A stretch of 64,000 nucleotides of DNA from Ferruginibacter sp. (GCA_025963635.1 JAOQAK010000064.1:1-64000), one strand, 5' to 3'; numbered from the stretch's first letter, positions 46,044-55,849 are shown. The notes: generated by a model from the sequence alone, not told the origin. Made by a program: numbers and translations.

Positions 46044-46385
46044 ATGTTGAGAAAAGCAATTCCCGTTTTACCTGCGGTGAATATCAGTGGCACCATTGAT
46101 TTTTTTGAGACTAAACTTGGTTTTGAGTCAACCAACTATGGTAACTACGCCATTTTAAGATACCGGAATGTGGAGATTCATTTGTCAATGAATACGGCAA
46201 TTCGCGGCGATGCAAATGCCGGTTGTTTAATTATGGTTGAAAATATCGAAGACCTTTATGCATTATATTGCACCATGGATTTGGTAGAACTACCCGGTAA
46301 ATTAGTTAATAAGCCATGGGGAAATAAGGAGTTTACGATCCATGATAATAATCACAACCTAATCAGGTTTGGAGAAAAACGCTGA
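46044..46385 (+). CDS. VOC-family (glyoxalase/bleomycin-resistance-like) protein
   Basis: From ATG 46044 the protein is 113 residues, starting MLRKAIPVLPAVNISGTIDFF. The frame is open to 45999, but that part is AT-rich leader. The single beta-alpha-beta-beta-beta repeat, KLGFESTNYGNYAILRYRNVE and the C-terminal GNKEFTIHDNNHNLIRFGE, match the bleomycin-resistance branch of the vicinal oxygen chelate fold, whose members dimerise and sequester drugs or act as dioxygenase-like enzymes. It precedes the GNAT gene by five bases, so both form one operon. Confidence 0.85.
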   Translation: MLRKAIPVLPAVNISGTIDFFETKLGFESTNYGNYAILRYRNVEIHLSMNTAIRGDANAGCLIMVENIEDLYALYCTMDLVELPGKLVNKPWGNKEFTIHDNNHNLIRFGEKR

Positions 46386-46390
46386 TCGAT

Positions 46391-46876
46391 ATGAACAACC
46401 TGGTTATAAGAGAAATTGAGCCACCCGACAACGCTGCACTCGCCCAAATAATACGATCCGCCTTGGCAGAATTTAAAGCCAATAAGCCAGGTACCGTCTA
46501 TTTTGATGAAAGCACGGATCACCTGCATGAGCTATTTGCAACGGGGAAAGGAATCTATTATGTTGCTGTTGCCGACGGTAATGTGGTGGGTGGCGCAGGC
46601 ATATATCATACAGACGGATTGGAGAATGATACCGTAGAACTTGTAAAAATGTATTTATCACCTGGCGCCCGGGGCAAGGGAATTGCCAAAATGCTTATGA
46701 AGCAATGCCTGGAAGCAGCAGGAAATGCAGGCTATAAAAAAGTATACATCGAAACGATGCCCGAGCTAATTGTAGCGATACCAATGTACGAGCAATTCGG
46801 CTTTACTTACCTTGTAGGCCCGATGGGAAACAGCGGGCACAATGGTTGCACGATATGGATGATAAAATTTTTGTGA
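46391..46876 (+). CDS. GNAT-family N-acetyltransferase
   Basis: 161 residues. The acetyl-CoA-binding segment reads VKMYLSPGARGKGIAKMLMKQCL (the RGKG loop near 95-100), followed by GYKKVYIETMPELIVAIPMYEQFGF, the usual strand 5/helix 4 layout. It transfers acetyl groups to an amine on an unknown small molecule or protein. It overlaps nothing and lies five bases after the VOC gene. The start at ATG 46391 is the only one that keeps the N-terminal strand. Confidence 0.88.
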   Translation: MNNLVIREIEPPDNAALAQIIRSALAEFKANKPGTVYFDESTDHLHELFATGKGIYYVAVADGNVVGGAGIYHTDGLENDTVELVKMYLSPGARGKGIAKMLMKQCLEAAGNAGYKKVYIETMPELIVAIPMYEQFGFTYLVGPMGNSGHNGCTIWMIKFL

Positions 46877-46982
46877 GCTAACTACCTGAGAGGTGGAAAT
46901 AACCAATCCGTGATTCGTGTAATAGGTGCATCCAATTCTTGCTATTATAATAAGTCTGTCAACCCAACACTACTTACTTTTT

Positions 46983-47603
46983 TCATATTGCCACATACAC
47001 TTCATACACCGGGCTGAATAAATATATTTTGCCCGTAGTAATTTCAACACATTTGAATCGCTTGCGTACCTTTTCTCCTTTTTTGAACTCCCTGCCGCCT
47101 TTTATTTTAAACAGGGCGCCTTCCGGCAGTGTCTCGATTAAATTTACCCCTTCCTTCTTTTCATCATATTGATGTAACACCCTCAGTAAGGAGGTATCTG
47201 CACAACTACTGGCAGCAGGGTTTTGAAGTGTTTTCAATAATGTTTTTTGGATGTCTGCAGGAAATATTTTTTTCAATAGAAATTTCGCCAATACCTTACT
47301 ATACTCGTTCTTCCATTCCTGTCCATGCGCCAATACCCTATGGCCAAACCGCTCATAAGTGAAAAGATGTGCAAGTTCGTGCAGTAAAGTGATCAGGAAA
47401 GCATATGGATTGAGGTTGCCATTTACACTAATGCGGTGGTTTTTGTCTGCAAAGGAATTTCTGTAATCACCTAACACAGATTTTCGTTCACGGGTAATGG
47501 TAAGTTGTACTTTATACTGCTGCAGGTAATGTGACACTTCTTCAAAACTTCCTTCCGGCAGGTACTGTTTTAACTGGTGTAACGGCGCTTCCTGCTTAGG
47601 CAT
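46983..47603 (-). CDS. SprT-like zinc metalloprotease
   Basis: 206 residues. The zinc site is LLHELAHLFTYERFGHRVLAHGQEW: His75, Glu76, His79, and the third ligand His93, in the SprT/Spartan arrangement. The C-terminal part holds KGGREFKKGEKVRKRFKCVEI, a zinc-ribbon-like region with fewer Cys than in canonical SprT. Its start overlaps the end of the upstream membrane-protein gene by eight bases, so they are translated together. The SprT family includes proteases that remove DNA-protein crosslinks; the bacterial members' role is largely uncharacterised. Confidence 0.88.
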   Translation of the reverse strand: MPKQEAPLHQLKQYLPEGSFEEVSHYLQQYKVQLTITRERKSVLGDYRNSFADKNHRISVNGNLNPYAFLITLLHELAHLFTYERFGHRVLAHGQEWKNEYSKVLAKFLLKKIFPADIQKTLLKTLQNPAASSCADTSLLRVLHQYDEKKEGVNLIETLPEGALFKIKGGREFKKGEKVRKRFKCVEITTGKIYLFSPVYEVYVAI

Positions 47604-47991
47604 TTTTTTGTTTGTTCAATTTGGTGATTACCGTCACCTCCACTCCAAGATATACGAGATATAAAAACATTGCGGCAAACACAGATACTTTGCTGGTATT
47701 GTTGCCGGCAACCAGTCTGTATATTATAACGGCGGTGATGCACACAAACATTTTAATCAGCATGCCTCCCATTACGCTGCGCACAAATACATTTGGATTC
47801 GTATTGTATAAAGCCTTTTGCTGCATAAAAAAGGCTAACAGGCTTATTAAAAAGAATATCACATTTGCTACGATCAAAACGGTATAATCAATACCCCATC
47901 GGAACAATAAGCCTTTAGATGCAATGAGAGATCCGCTGAAAATGATGAAGAGGGCTACGAGCGGTACAATTATTTTTTTTCGGGGATTCAT
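47596..47991 (-). CDS. Small four-helix membrane protein (AtpI-like placement)
   Basis: 131 residues with four hydrophobic segments (about 8-25, 37-57, 74-94 and 103-123). The stretch VRSVMGGMLIKMFVCITAVIIYRL has the GxxxK pattern of AtpI-like proteins that help assemble the ATP-synthase rotor ring. The bactofilin upstream supports this, because in many Bacteroidota a bactofilin, an AtpI-like gene and atpB are neighbours. No ATP synthase genes follow here; the next gene is the SprT-like protease. Family assignment is tentative. Confidence 0.65.
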   Translation of the reverse strand: MNPRKKIIVPLVALFIIFSGSLIASKGLLFRWGIDYTVLIVANVIFFLISLLAFFMQQKALYNTNPNVFVRSVMGGMLIKMFVCITAVIIYRLVAGNNTSKVSVFAAMFLYLVYLGVEVTVITKLNKQKNA

Positions 47992-48011
47992 GTACCCGCA
48001 AAGATATTTTA

Positions 48012-48416
48012 TTATTCATTCACCACATTGCCCAGTTCTTTATTTAATTCAACCACGTTAGCGCCCGTATGGCAACAGCCGTTAAAACTGGCAGTAGGTT
48101 CTATCTGTAATTTACCCGCAAAAACATCGCCCTGCACATCACATTTGGCGAGCAATTGCAACAATTCTTTGATCTTTATTTGGCCGGTCACTTTTCCCAA
48201 TACATCTGCCTGGTTGCCTTGTATATTTCCTTCAACCACTCCTTCGGGCCCAATAAAGACTTTTGATTTGGCAAACAGGTTGCCACTTAATAAACCGTCT
48301 ATCCGGATATCACCTTCGCTCTCAATATCGCCATTTATAACCGTTCCTGCGCCAATGATCGTAGTACTTCCGGTAAAAGATTCCCCTGCGGAAGATTTGG
48401 TTTTTGAATTAAACAT
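48012..48416 (-). CDS. Bactofilin (polymer-forming cytoskeletal protein)
   Basis: 134 residues. The short beta-helix repeats typical of bactofilins are clear: TTIIGAGTVINGDIESEGDI, RIDGLLSGNLFAKSKVFIG, VEGNIQGNQADVLGKVTGQI. Disordered ends contain the conserved N-terminal Ser/Gly-rich tail and a Cys pair (NGCCHTG) near the C terminus. Bactofilins self-assemble into nucleotide-free filaments on the inner membrane and place cell-wall enzymes, often an adjacent M23 peptidase. Here the adjacent upstream gene encodes only the membrane part of such a peptidase. Confidence 0.95.
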   Translation of the reverse strand: MFNSKTKSSAGESFTGSTTIIGAGTVINGDIESEGDIRIDGLLSGNLFAKSKVFIGPEGVVEGNIQGNQADVLGKVTGQIKIKELLQLLAKCDVQGDVFAGKLQIEPTASFNGCCHTGANVVELNKELGNVVNE

Positions 48417-48546
48417 CGTTAAAGGTTTTTGAATATGAACATAGAAAAATCATAGATATAAAAAGATTGGAATATTATCCTGAGCCGATATATGGTAAGG
48501 TAAATTGATAAGAGCACGTTCCATCCATTAGAACGCCGGCAGTCTG

Positions 48547-48945
48547 TTATTCATTCGTGCTCTCAGGTTTCGGCAGATCTAATTTATTGGTATCCAGCAC
48601 CGGCACTTTTCCCTGTAATACTTTCTTTACATCTTCAAAATACTGCTGCTTGTACTTAAGCGCATTTTCCATTGAATCGGTGCGAATTTTCAATTGCCGG
48701 AATTCTTTAACCTGCAGTGCATCCCCATATCCAACACCTGGCAGGTAATATTTGATAGGAGTAAAAACAATCAAAGCCACCGTTAAAATAGTAAGCAATA
48801 CAAATACGCTGCTTAACACGATATATACACTTAGCCTGCTCAGCCGAAACTTTACCACTTCCTCATACGTATCCTCATTCATCACCACAAGGCGGTAACG
48901 ATTTCTTAAACGTTTTAGTGTGCTGTTGGCATCTAATTTGCCCAT
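48547..48945 (-). CDS. Short membrane protein resembling the N-terminal part of a bactofilin-linked M23 peptidase
   Basis: 132 residues. The N terminus (RNRYRLVVMNEDTYEEV, KFRLSRLSVYIVLSSVFVLL, FTPIKYYLPGVGYGD) matches what I remember of the cytoplasmic and membrane part of Bacteroidota M23 (LytM) peptidases encoded beside bactofilins. After the helix at about 38-62 comes a coiled coil (about 78-112). The catalytic LytM domain expected after it is absent, and the next 130 bases lead straight into the bactofilin without a remnant. It may be a truncated enzyme, or an established short partner protein that anchors bactofilin filaments. Confidence 0.7.
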   Translation of the reverse strand: MGKLDANSTLKRLRNRYRLVVMNEDTYEEVVKFRLSRLSVYIVLSSVFVLLTILTVALIVFTPIKYYLPGVGYGDALQVKEFRQLKIRTDSMENALKYKQQYFEDVKKVLQGKVPVLDTNKLDLPKPESTNE

Positions 48946-49046
48946 GGTTCTTTATTGGATGTTAAAAATAAGAAAGCTTACGCATTATCCCCGCTAATTC
49001 CCAAAAATATCCGATATTTAACCGCTTTATTTCAATCAATTATTCC

Positions 49047-52000
49047 ATGCTCCAAAGGTTTTTTTTATTGATTTTCACCCTGTTCGTCGGGTGCATCTTT
49101 TTTAATAGTGCGATGGCACAGGCACCTACCTGGACCATTGACCTGCTGGGTAAAGAAAAAAAGCCAGAGAAATTTGAGAACCGGAAATTAGGTTCTGAAA
49201 AGATGGCTGATAAGAAATTTACATTGGTAAGACATTTCTTTCAAAACAATTACACACATTACAATTATTACTATAACGCGAGAAATAAGATAAACAGTGT
49301 GATTGAAAGAGCCAAAGCGGCCCAAAAAGACGATTACACGATGCTGTTAAGCTATTACCCATTTACATTGGAAAATACTGCCGCCCAAAAATCAGAATTG
49401 GATTCAGTTATTTTCAAAGCTACCGCAGGCATCTTATTACACGACCTCCGGAATGATTGGGTAGACAACATGTACATGATGATGGGGAAGGCATTTTTTT
49501 TTAGAAAGGATTTTGATTCAGCGGCAGCCACCTTCCAGTTTATTAATTACAACCTTTTCCCACGCAAAAAACATGAAGAGGATAACCGGATTGTTGGTAC
49601 CAGCGATGCTTCCAGTGATAGCCGCTTAAGCATTGCCAATAAAGAAAAACAAAATATTCTGCAAAAAGTAACGGCTGAGCCACCCAGCAGGAACGATGCA
49701 CTGATCTGGATGGCACGCACCCTCATCGAGCAAAATGAAATGGGCGAATCTGCCGGGCTGATCAATACCTTGCAATACGATCCAAACCTGCCTGCCCGCC
49801 TGCGCAACGACCTGGATGATATCAATGCATATTGGTTCTACAAACAAAATATTTATGATAGTGCAGCCAATTACCTCGAGAAAGCATTGAGCAATGCGGA
49901 TACAAAACAAGACTTTTCGAGATCAGAATTCCTGCTGGCCCAGTTATATGAAATCACTAACCAGTTTGACAAAGCCACAACGTTTTACCAGCGTGCATCA
50001 ATTCATACAGTAGATCCGTTAATGGATATCCATGCCCGGTTGAACAATGCAAAAATGCTAAAGAACTCAAATCCGGAGGAACTTACCAACAGCATCAATA
50101 ACCTGGTAAGGATGGCAAAAAAAGACAAGTATGAAAGCTATCGAGATATTATTTATTACTCTGCCGGCGAGTTAGCCATGCAAAAGCCGGATAGCAATGC
50201 AGCAGTGGAGTACTTCAATAAAAGTTTGCAATACAACGAACTGAATCTTTCCTATAAAAACAAGACCTTCCTGCAACTTGCAGATATCGCATTCAACCGC
50301 AAACAGTACAGGGCTGCCTTTGCATGGTACGACAGTTTGCAATCGGGTGATACAACGCTCACAGATCGTATCGCTTCCATCCAGGCAAGAAGAAATGCAT
50401 TATCGAAGATTGTTGAAAAAATTGTTATTGTGGAAAGGGAAGATAGCCTGCAAGCCATCGCCGCAATGGCGCCTGCTGCCAGGGAAGCATTTGTAAAAAA
50501 AATGGTTAAACGGTTAAGGAAAGATAAAGGTTTAAAGGAAACTGATGCAAGTGCCGGCGGCGGCACAATGATAGGATTTGACACACCATTCGGTAATAAA
50601 AAAGATGAGCCGGTAGATCTCTTTGCTGCCGCTAATAAAGGAGAATGGTATTTTTATAATGCTTCCACCAAATCGAAGGGGTATAACGATTTCAAAAGAA
50701 AATGGGGCGCTGTTAAAAATACAGATAACTGGCGGAGAAAAAATGCTGCGGAAGCGGCAGCACCCAACCCGGCCGATCCCGGGCAGGGATTAGCGAATAC
50801 GCCGGATGATATTGATAAACCTGCTACCGTCACGAACCCTGCAACTAACATCGGCGGCAAGGATGCAGCCAATTCAAATGCAGGCAACAATCCAAATGCC
50901 ATTGTTCAGCCGGATGACATCAGTTTTGAAGGGTTGATGTCAAATATCCCTATAAACGCTGAGAAGCTGGCTGCAAGTAACACCCTGCTTTCTATTAATT
51001 TATTTGAACTGGCCAGGTTAATTCAAAATGAGCTGGAAGATTACCAGCAGGCAATTGTTACCTACGAGCAATCGCTGTTGCGCTACCCCGATTCGTTGTA
51101 CAATGGTGAACTTTATTTTGGTCTTTATTACTGCTATAGCAAATTAGGGTATGCTGATAAAGCTGCCTATTATAAAAATCTTTTAAACAAAAATTTTGCA
51201 GCCAGCCGTTCTGCTTTGCTGCTAAACAATCCTGCCGCAGCAAACCCGCAGGCTAAAAATGCAGAAGGCACCAAAAGGTACCAGGACATCTATAACTTAT
51301 TCATTGAAGGAGATTTCGACCGGGCTTTTGCAGAAAAGAAAAAAGCAGATAGTGTTTACGGAAAAAATTACTGGAGCCCGCAACTCTTATACATTGAGGC
51401 AGTTTATCACATAAAACAGCATGCAGACAGTTCGGCCATCAATGTGCTGAAAAATATCGCAGGTTTGTATCCTACGGCAAAACTTACTCCGAAGGCACTA
51501 AGAATGATCGATGTGTTGAAAAGAAGGACTGAAATAGAAAACTATTTGACAAACCTGCAAATAACAAGGGCAAAAGACGATGAAATTGTAACCATAGACG
51601 ACCGCTCGCCGCTGATTAGAAATGATCTAAACCTGATCAAATCACCGACCAACGTAATTGACACCGGCAAAACCGTAATCAAACCTTCTGCCATGCAGGT
51701 GAAGGACACTTTGAAAACGCCACCGCCGATAGTAACAAAGGATACAGTAAAAACCATCATGCCGCCTGTTGCTATTCCTTCCATAAAGGACAGTTTACAA
51801 TTGATTAAACAACCAGTGGTAAAGAATGATCCGGCAAAAAAGATCGTTGCACCGGTTACACTTCCGAAAGTAAAAGACACACTCGCAAAAGGCCCCAATT
51901 TTTTTTCAAATGGTCCTTTTATGATCAATACCACGTTACCACATAATGTAATAATGGTAATGGATAAGGTGGATATTACCTATATCAATGAATCGAAAAA

Positions 52001-52295
52001 TGCATTTACCCGTTACCTCAACGAGAGTTTCAAGGGAGAACCCATTACTTTGGTTCGTGATGCAATCGATAAAGATCGTTCCGTGTTAATTTTCACTTCG
52101 TTTGCGGATGTACCTGCCGCTTACCGGTTTTTAGAGAAGCTTAAAAAAGCAGCACCGGAGGAAATTTCGTGGTTGCCTGCAAATAAGTATAATTTTTACC
52201 TGATCAGCGATGAGAACCTGCAATTATTAAAAACAAACAAGGATTTTGTGGGTTATATCAATTTGCTTAATAAGATTTACCCGGGCAAATTTTAG
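49047..52295 (+). CDS. porW: Type IX secretion/gliding protein PorW (SprE), TPR protein
   Basis: 1,082 residues with a signal peptide (about 1-24, FFNSAMAQA). The N-terminal block NRKLGSEKMADKKFTLVRHFFQN and NYYYNARNKINSVIERAK is characteristic of SprE/PorW. TPR helices fill most of the chain (about 130-480 and 630-760; AAATFQFINYNLF, FDKATTFYQRASI, AAVEYFNKSLQYNE). A low-complexity Asp/Asn/Pro linker lies at about 560-620. The conserved C-terminal domain is near 960-1,082 (HNVIMVMDKVDITYINESKN, INLLNKIYPGKF). PorW/SprE connects the T9SS motor complex to the outer-membrane translocon. Adjacent PBP1A (next gene) is a usual neighbour. Confidence 0.88.
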   Translation: MLQRFFLLIFTLFVGCIFFNSAMAQAPTWTIDLLGKEKKPEKFENRKLGSEKMADKKFTLVRHFFQNNYTHYNYYYNARNKINSVIERAKAAQKDDYTMLLSYYPFTLENTAAQKSELDSVIFKATAGILLHDLRNDWVDNMYMMMGKAFFFRKDFDSAAATFQFINYNLFPRKKHEEDNRIVGTSDASSDSRLSIANKEKQNILQKVTAEPPSRNDALIWMARTLIEQNEMGESAGLINTLQYDPNLPARLRNDLDDINAYWFYKQNIYDSAANYLEKALSNADTKQDFSRSEFLLAQLYEITNQFDKATTFYQRASIHTVDPLMDIHARLNNAKMLKNSNPEELTNSINNLVRMAKKDKYESYRDIIYYSAGELAMQKPDSNAAVEYFNKSLQYNELNLSYKNKTFLQLADIAFNRKQYRAAFAWYDSLQSGDTTLTDRIASIQARRNALSKIVEKIVIVEREDSLQAIAAMAPAAREAFVKKMVKRLRKDKGLKETDASAGGGTMIGFDTPFGNKKDEPVDLFAAANKGEWYFYNASTKSKGYNDFKRKWGAVKNTDNWRRKNAAEAAAPNPADPGQGLANTPDDIDKPATVTNPATNIGGKDAANSNAGNNPNAIVQPDDISFEGLMSNIPINAEKLAASNTLLSINLFELARLIQNELEDYQQAIVTYEQSLLRYPDSLYNGELYFGLYYCYSKLGYADKAAYYKNLLNKNFAASRSALLLNNPAAANPQAKNAEGTKRYQDIYNLFIEGDFDRAFAEKKKADSVYGKNYWSPQLLYIEAVYHIKQHADSSAINVLKNIAGLYPTAKLTPKALRMIDVLKRRTEIENYLTNLQITRAKDDEIVTIDDRSPLIRNDLNLIKSPTNVIDTGKTVIKPSAMQVKDTLKTPPPIVTKDTVKTIMPPVAIPSIKDSLQLIKQPVVKNDPAKKIVAPVTLPKVKDTLAKGPNFFSNGPFMINTTLPHNVIMVMDKVDITYINESKNAFTRYLNESFKGEPITLVRDAIDKDRSVLIFTSFADVPAAYRFLEKLKKAAPEEISWLPANKYNFYLISDENLQLLKTNKDFVGYINLLNKIYPGKF

Positions 52296-52387
52296 TGAAA
52301 GCTAATGCAACCCGACATTGATTGTCGATTCCAATCGTTATTGCCAATCACAATTTACCATTCACCATAACATTAGCCGAAGCGATT

Positions 52388-54868
52388 ATGAAAAATAAAA
52401 AAGCCGATAACACAATTAAGCCATCAGTGAGGACTTTATGGCGGATATTTTTTGGAGGATTAATTGCTGTAATATTAATATTTACGCTCGCCGATTTTGG
52501 AGCATTTGGAAAAATGCCTTCACTGGAAGATCTTGAAAACCCGGAGGCCGACCTCGCAAGCGAAGTATACACCAGCGACGGGAAACTGATGGGAAAATAT
52601 TATGCCGAAAACCGGAGCGAAATCAGGTATAATCAAATTTCACCCAATATCATCCATGCATTGATCGCCACAGAAGATCAAAATTTTTATGATCATTCAG
52701 GAATTGATGCAAAGGCGGTAGCAAGGGCCATCGTAAAATTAGGTACAGCCGGCGGCGGTAGTCCTATCACGCAGCAGCTGGCAAAAATGATGTTGGGACA
52801 AGGAAGAGGAAACGTGTTAAAAAGAGGCGTAGAAAAAATAAAAGAGTGGATCATCGCTGTGAAGCTGGAGAGAAATTTTACAAAGGAGGAAATTGTTACG
52901 CTCTATCTCAACAGGGCGCCATGGGGCAATAATTATGGCATCAGGAATGCTTCCAAAACCTATTTTCAAAAAGAAGCGTCCGATTTAAACATCGAAGAGG
53001 CGGCGGTATTAGTGGGAATGCTGAAAGGCTTCGGATACGAACCTATCCGTCATCCCATCGCCTCGCTGAACAGGAGAAATACGGTGATAGAGCGGATGGT
53101 TGATTGTAAACAGCATTATATCACTCCCGCACAGGCCGCCAAACTGAAAGCCAAACCACTGATCACCAATTATAAAAAAGTAGATGATAATGTGGGTATT
53201 GCTCCCTACTTCCGTACTGCGCTGGCGGAAAAAATGAAAGAATGGTGTAAAACACACACCAATCCTAAAACGGGTGAAAACTACGACCTGTACCGCGGTG
53301 GATTAAAGATTTATACCACCATCAATTCCAAAATGCAGCAATATGCAGAGGAATCAGTTGTACAGCACATGCCCGTGATTCAAAAAAAGCTGAACAATCT
53401 TTTAAAGAATAACGGCGACAGAATGTGGAAAGCCCGCGAAAATATCATTGAAAACGCAATGAAGGTAAGTGAACGCTGGAAAACAATGGCCGAGGATGAT
53501 ATCAAACCCGAAGACATCCGCAAATCTTTCCTGGTACCGGTAAGGATGAAGGTATTTGCCTGGAACGCAAAACGTGAGCTCGACACGGTGATGACACCAA
53601 GGGATTCTATTAAGTATCATAAGCAATTAATGCAAACTTCATTTGTGGCAATGGATCCAAAAACAGGTGAAGTAAAATGCTGGGTGGGAGGCATCGATTT
53701 TAAATGGTTCAAATATGACCATGTAACCGCCAGCAGGCAAGTAGGGTCTACGATAAAACCCTTGATCTATGCGTTGGCCGTGCAGGATGCCGGGTATACT
53801 CCCTCTACGGTGATTGCCGGCGGGCCAGTGCAATACGGTAAAGAAGTAAGAACCTTTACTGGCGGAGGTGGTACACTCGCCAATTGTCTTGCCTTTTCAA
53901 AGAACACTGCTTCGGTTCGCATGACGAATATGTTAGGAGTTAACAGGATTATTGAATTTGCAAAGAGCGTTGGTGTTAGCGCTAAGCTCCCCCCCTATGT
54001 TTCACTGGCATTGGGCGCTGCCGAAATTCCTTTGCTTCAAATGTTGCAGGCTTATACAATGTTCCCAAATAAAGGATTCAATACAGATCCGATATTTATC
54101 AGCCGCGTGGAAGATAAAAACGGCAACCTGCTGGAAGATTTTACACAGATCAGCAGTAAGCAGGTAATCAGCGAACAGGATGCATTTACCATGGTAAAAC
54201 TTATGCAGGGCGTGGTACAGATCGGTACAGGAAAATCGTTGAACAACTACGATATTCCTGCACAAAAGGCCGGGAAAACAGGAACTACTAATGACAATAC
54301 AGATGGATGGTTTATAGGCTATACTCCCGAACTACTTGCCGGCACCTGGGTAGGCTGCGATGATCCTTTTATCAGAATTTACGCAGGTACCACTGGAGGT
54401 AACGAAATGGCGCTGCCCAAATGGGGATATTTCATGAAGAAAGTGTATGCAGACAAAACACTTCCTTATGGCCAGGTATTGAATTTCGAAGAACCTGCCG
54501 AGATGGCGAATAACCCGGTTTATGCAGACCAGCGGTTTGAAAACATTGTAAATGAAGGAGGCGACAATACTGATGACCAGGGAAATGGAGATGCAGATGA
54601 TTTCACGAATGAAGTATTGACCGACAAATCAACCCAGCAGGTTCCTATCGAAAGTGAATTCACGCCCGCAAAGGCGGACAGTAACGTAAAAGCGAAGGAC
54701 CCGAACAACTTGCCATCCTCTAATAAAACAGACAGTAAAGCACCTCCGGCTGCCGGCAATAAACCGGAAGATAAGAAGGGAGCAAGTCAACAGCCATTGA
54801 TCAAAACACCCGATAAAAATAAACCGCCACTTCCAAAGACGACGGATAAACCCAGGAATGATTATTAG
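52388..54868 (+). CDS. mrcA: Penicillin-binding protein 1A (bifunctional transglycosylase/transpeptidase)
   Basis: From ATG 52388 the protein is 826 residues; the frame extends to TTG 52322, but that part lacks the usual cytoplasmic start. A membrane helix (about 15-37) precedes the GT51 glycosyltransferase domain with catalytic Glu96 in ATEDQNFYDHSG and the QQLAKMMLG and LYLNRAPWG motifs. The transpeptidase domain has the nucleophile motif STIK (Ser454), SKN in FSKNTASVRM and KTG at 630-632. The C-terminal tail (about 720-826) is Pro/Asp/Lys-rich and disordered. It polymerises and crosslinks peptidoglycan. It lies 92 bases after PorW, probably in one transcript. Confidence 0.95.
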   Translation: MKNKKADNTIKPSVRTLWRIFFGGLIAVILIFTLADFGAFGKMPSLEDLENPEADLASEVYTSDGKLMGKYYAENRSEIRYNQISPNIIHALIATEDQNFYDHSGIDAKAVARAIVKLGTAGGGSPITQQLAKMMLGQGRGNVLKRGVEKIKEWIIAVKLERNFTKEEIVTLYLNRAPWGNNYGIRNASKTYFQKEASDLNIEEAAVLVGMLKGFGYEPIRHPIASLNRRNTVIERMVDCKQHYITPAQAAKLKAKPLITNYKKVDDNVGIAPYFRTALAEKMKEWCKTHTNPKTGENYDLYRGGLKIYTTINSKMQQYAEESVVQHMPVIQKKLNNLLKNNGDRMWKARENIIENAMKVSERWKTMAEDDIKPEDIRKSFLVPVRMKVFAWNAKRELDTVMTPRDSIKYHKQLMQTSFVAMDPKTGEVKCWVGGIDFKWFKYDHVTASRQVGSTIKPLIYALAVQDAGYTPSTVIAGGPVQYGKEVRTFTGGGGTLANCLAFSKNTASVRMTNMLGVNRIIEFAKSVGVSAKLPPYVSLALGAAEIPLLQMLQAYTMFPNKGFNTDPIFISRVEDKNGNLLEDFTQISSKQVISEQDAFTMVKLMQGVVQIGTGKSLNNYDIPAQKAGKTGTTNDNTDGWFIGYTPELLAGTWVGCDDPFIRIYAGTTGGNEMALPKWGYFMKKVYADKTLPYGQVLNFEEPAEMANNPVYADQRFENIVNEGGDNTDDQGNGDADDFTNEVLTDKSTQQVPIESEFTPAKADSNVKAKDPNNLPSSNKTDSKAPPAAGNKPEDKKGASQQPLIKTPDKNKPPLPKTTDKPRNDY

Positions 54869-54931
54869 TATACGGGCGCCTGTTATAACTAAAAACAATT
54901 TTGGGGAAGAGCCGGAACAGACAAACTTCGT

Positions 54932-54976
54932 CATCGATTTTGAGTTGGATCGATGTTTTGGCTTTTTATTTTTAAA
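54932..54976 (+). terminator. Terminator after PBP1A
   Basis: Stem CATCGAT / ATCGATG (54932-54938 and 54949-54955) around a 10-base loop, followed by a T-rich run (TTTTGGCTTTTTATTTTT). It lies about 65 bases past the PBP1A stop. Confidence 0.65.
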
Positions 54977-55003
54977 CTTTATGGATTTGATTCAATTTAC
55001 TTT

Positions 55004-55819
55004 TCAATAATCCCGCAGATAAGTATTTCTTTCCTTTAAGAAAATGGATTCGGCTCCCTTGTCGATTCTAAATTTGGTTGCCAGGGTATTCCATTTTCCG
55101 AAAGCGCCGAGGAAGCAAACGAAATGAAGATGCGGCCCGGTTGACCATCCAACATTTCCACTGTATGCGATCGCCTCGCCTCTCTTAACAGAGTCTCCCA
55201 GGATATATATTGAACCATGATATTTTATGTGTGCGTAGGTTGCAAATGAGCCGTCAGAATGCATAACGGTGATATAGTTGTTGTATTTCTTGCATTCTTC
55301 AGTTGAACATGATTCGGAGTTGTTCTGTACAACCTGTACAACTATGCCACCTCTGGCTGCAAATACCTCCGTTCCTTCGGGCATAACAAAGTCGAGCGAA
55401 TTTTCATCCTGGTGTGAAAACGCACCGTGGTATCCCTGGTAAACATTGTAACTTTTTCCTTTCTGGAAGGGTAAATCATAATCGAAAGAATTGTCGTAAT
55501 GCGTTATCGTAACATCTCCTAATGTAGATATATATTTATAGCTGAATTTATACCCGTGGCCCCTGTCAATGGCTGAGAATTCGCCTATTTTGAACTTTTC
55601 ACTCTTAGGCGGTAACACAAAAACTTTCTTTTCTCCCTCAGAAAAAGTCAGGTTCGACAATTGCATGTCCAATGAAATCGAAACGGGGTAGAGTTCATTA
55701 CTTGAGGCATAAATGATATAGCCCATCGCCTTGACTTCATAAAAAATTTTGATGGTCTGGGCTTTTAGGGCAGATGTCGTGCTCAGGAATAAGGTGGTAA
55801 TTATTAGGATTCTCTTCAT
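55004..55819 (-). CDS. Secreted M23 (LytM-like) peptidase
   Basis: 271 residues. The signal peptide (1-20, TTSALKA) is followed by a beta-rich N-terminal domain (about 25-125). The M23 catalytic domain (about 128-260) has His136 and Asp143 in GAFSHQDENSLDF, His197 in TYAHI and the HxH pair His230/His232 in TGPHLHF, so the zinc site and catalytic His are present. A Cys pair at 171/176 (SCSTEEC) is probably a disulfide. It should cleave peptidoglycan crossbridges or related peptides in the periplasm. It is downstream of the PorU-like gene on the same strand by 30 bases, suggesting co-transcription. Confidence 0.92.
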   Translation of the reverse strand: MKRILIITTLFLSTTSALKAQTIKIFYEVKAMGYIIYASSNELYPVSISLDMQLSNLTFSEGEKKVFVLPPKSEKFKIGEFSAIDRGHGYKFSYKYISTLGDVTITHYDNSFDYDLPFQKGKSYNVYQGYHGAFSHQDENSLDFVMPEGTEVFAARGGIVVQVVQNNSESCSTEECKKYNNYITVMHSDGSFATYAHIKYHGSIYILGDSVKRGEAIAYSGNVGWSTGPHLHFVCFLGAFGKWNTLATKFRIDKGAESIFLKERNTYLRDY

Positions 55820-55849
55820 TTAAAGTTCAATAAATTTTCCGGCGGGCTG

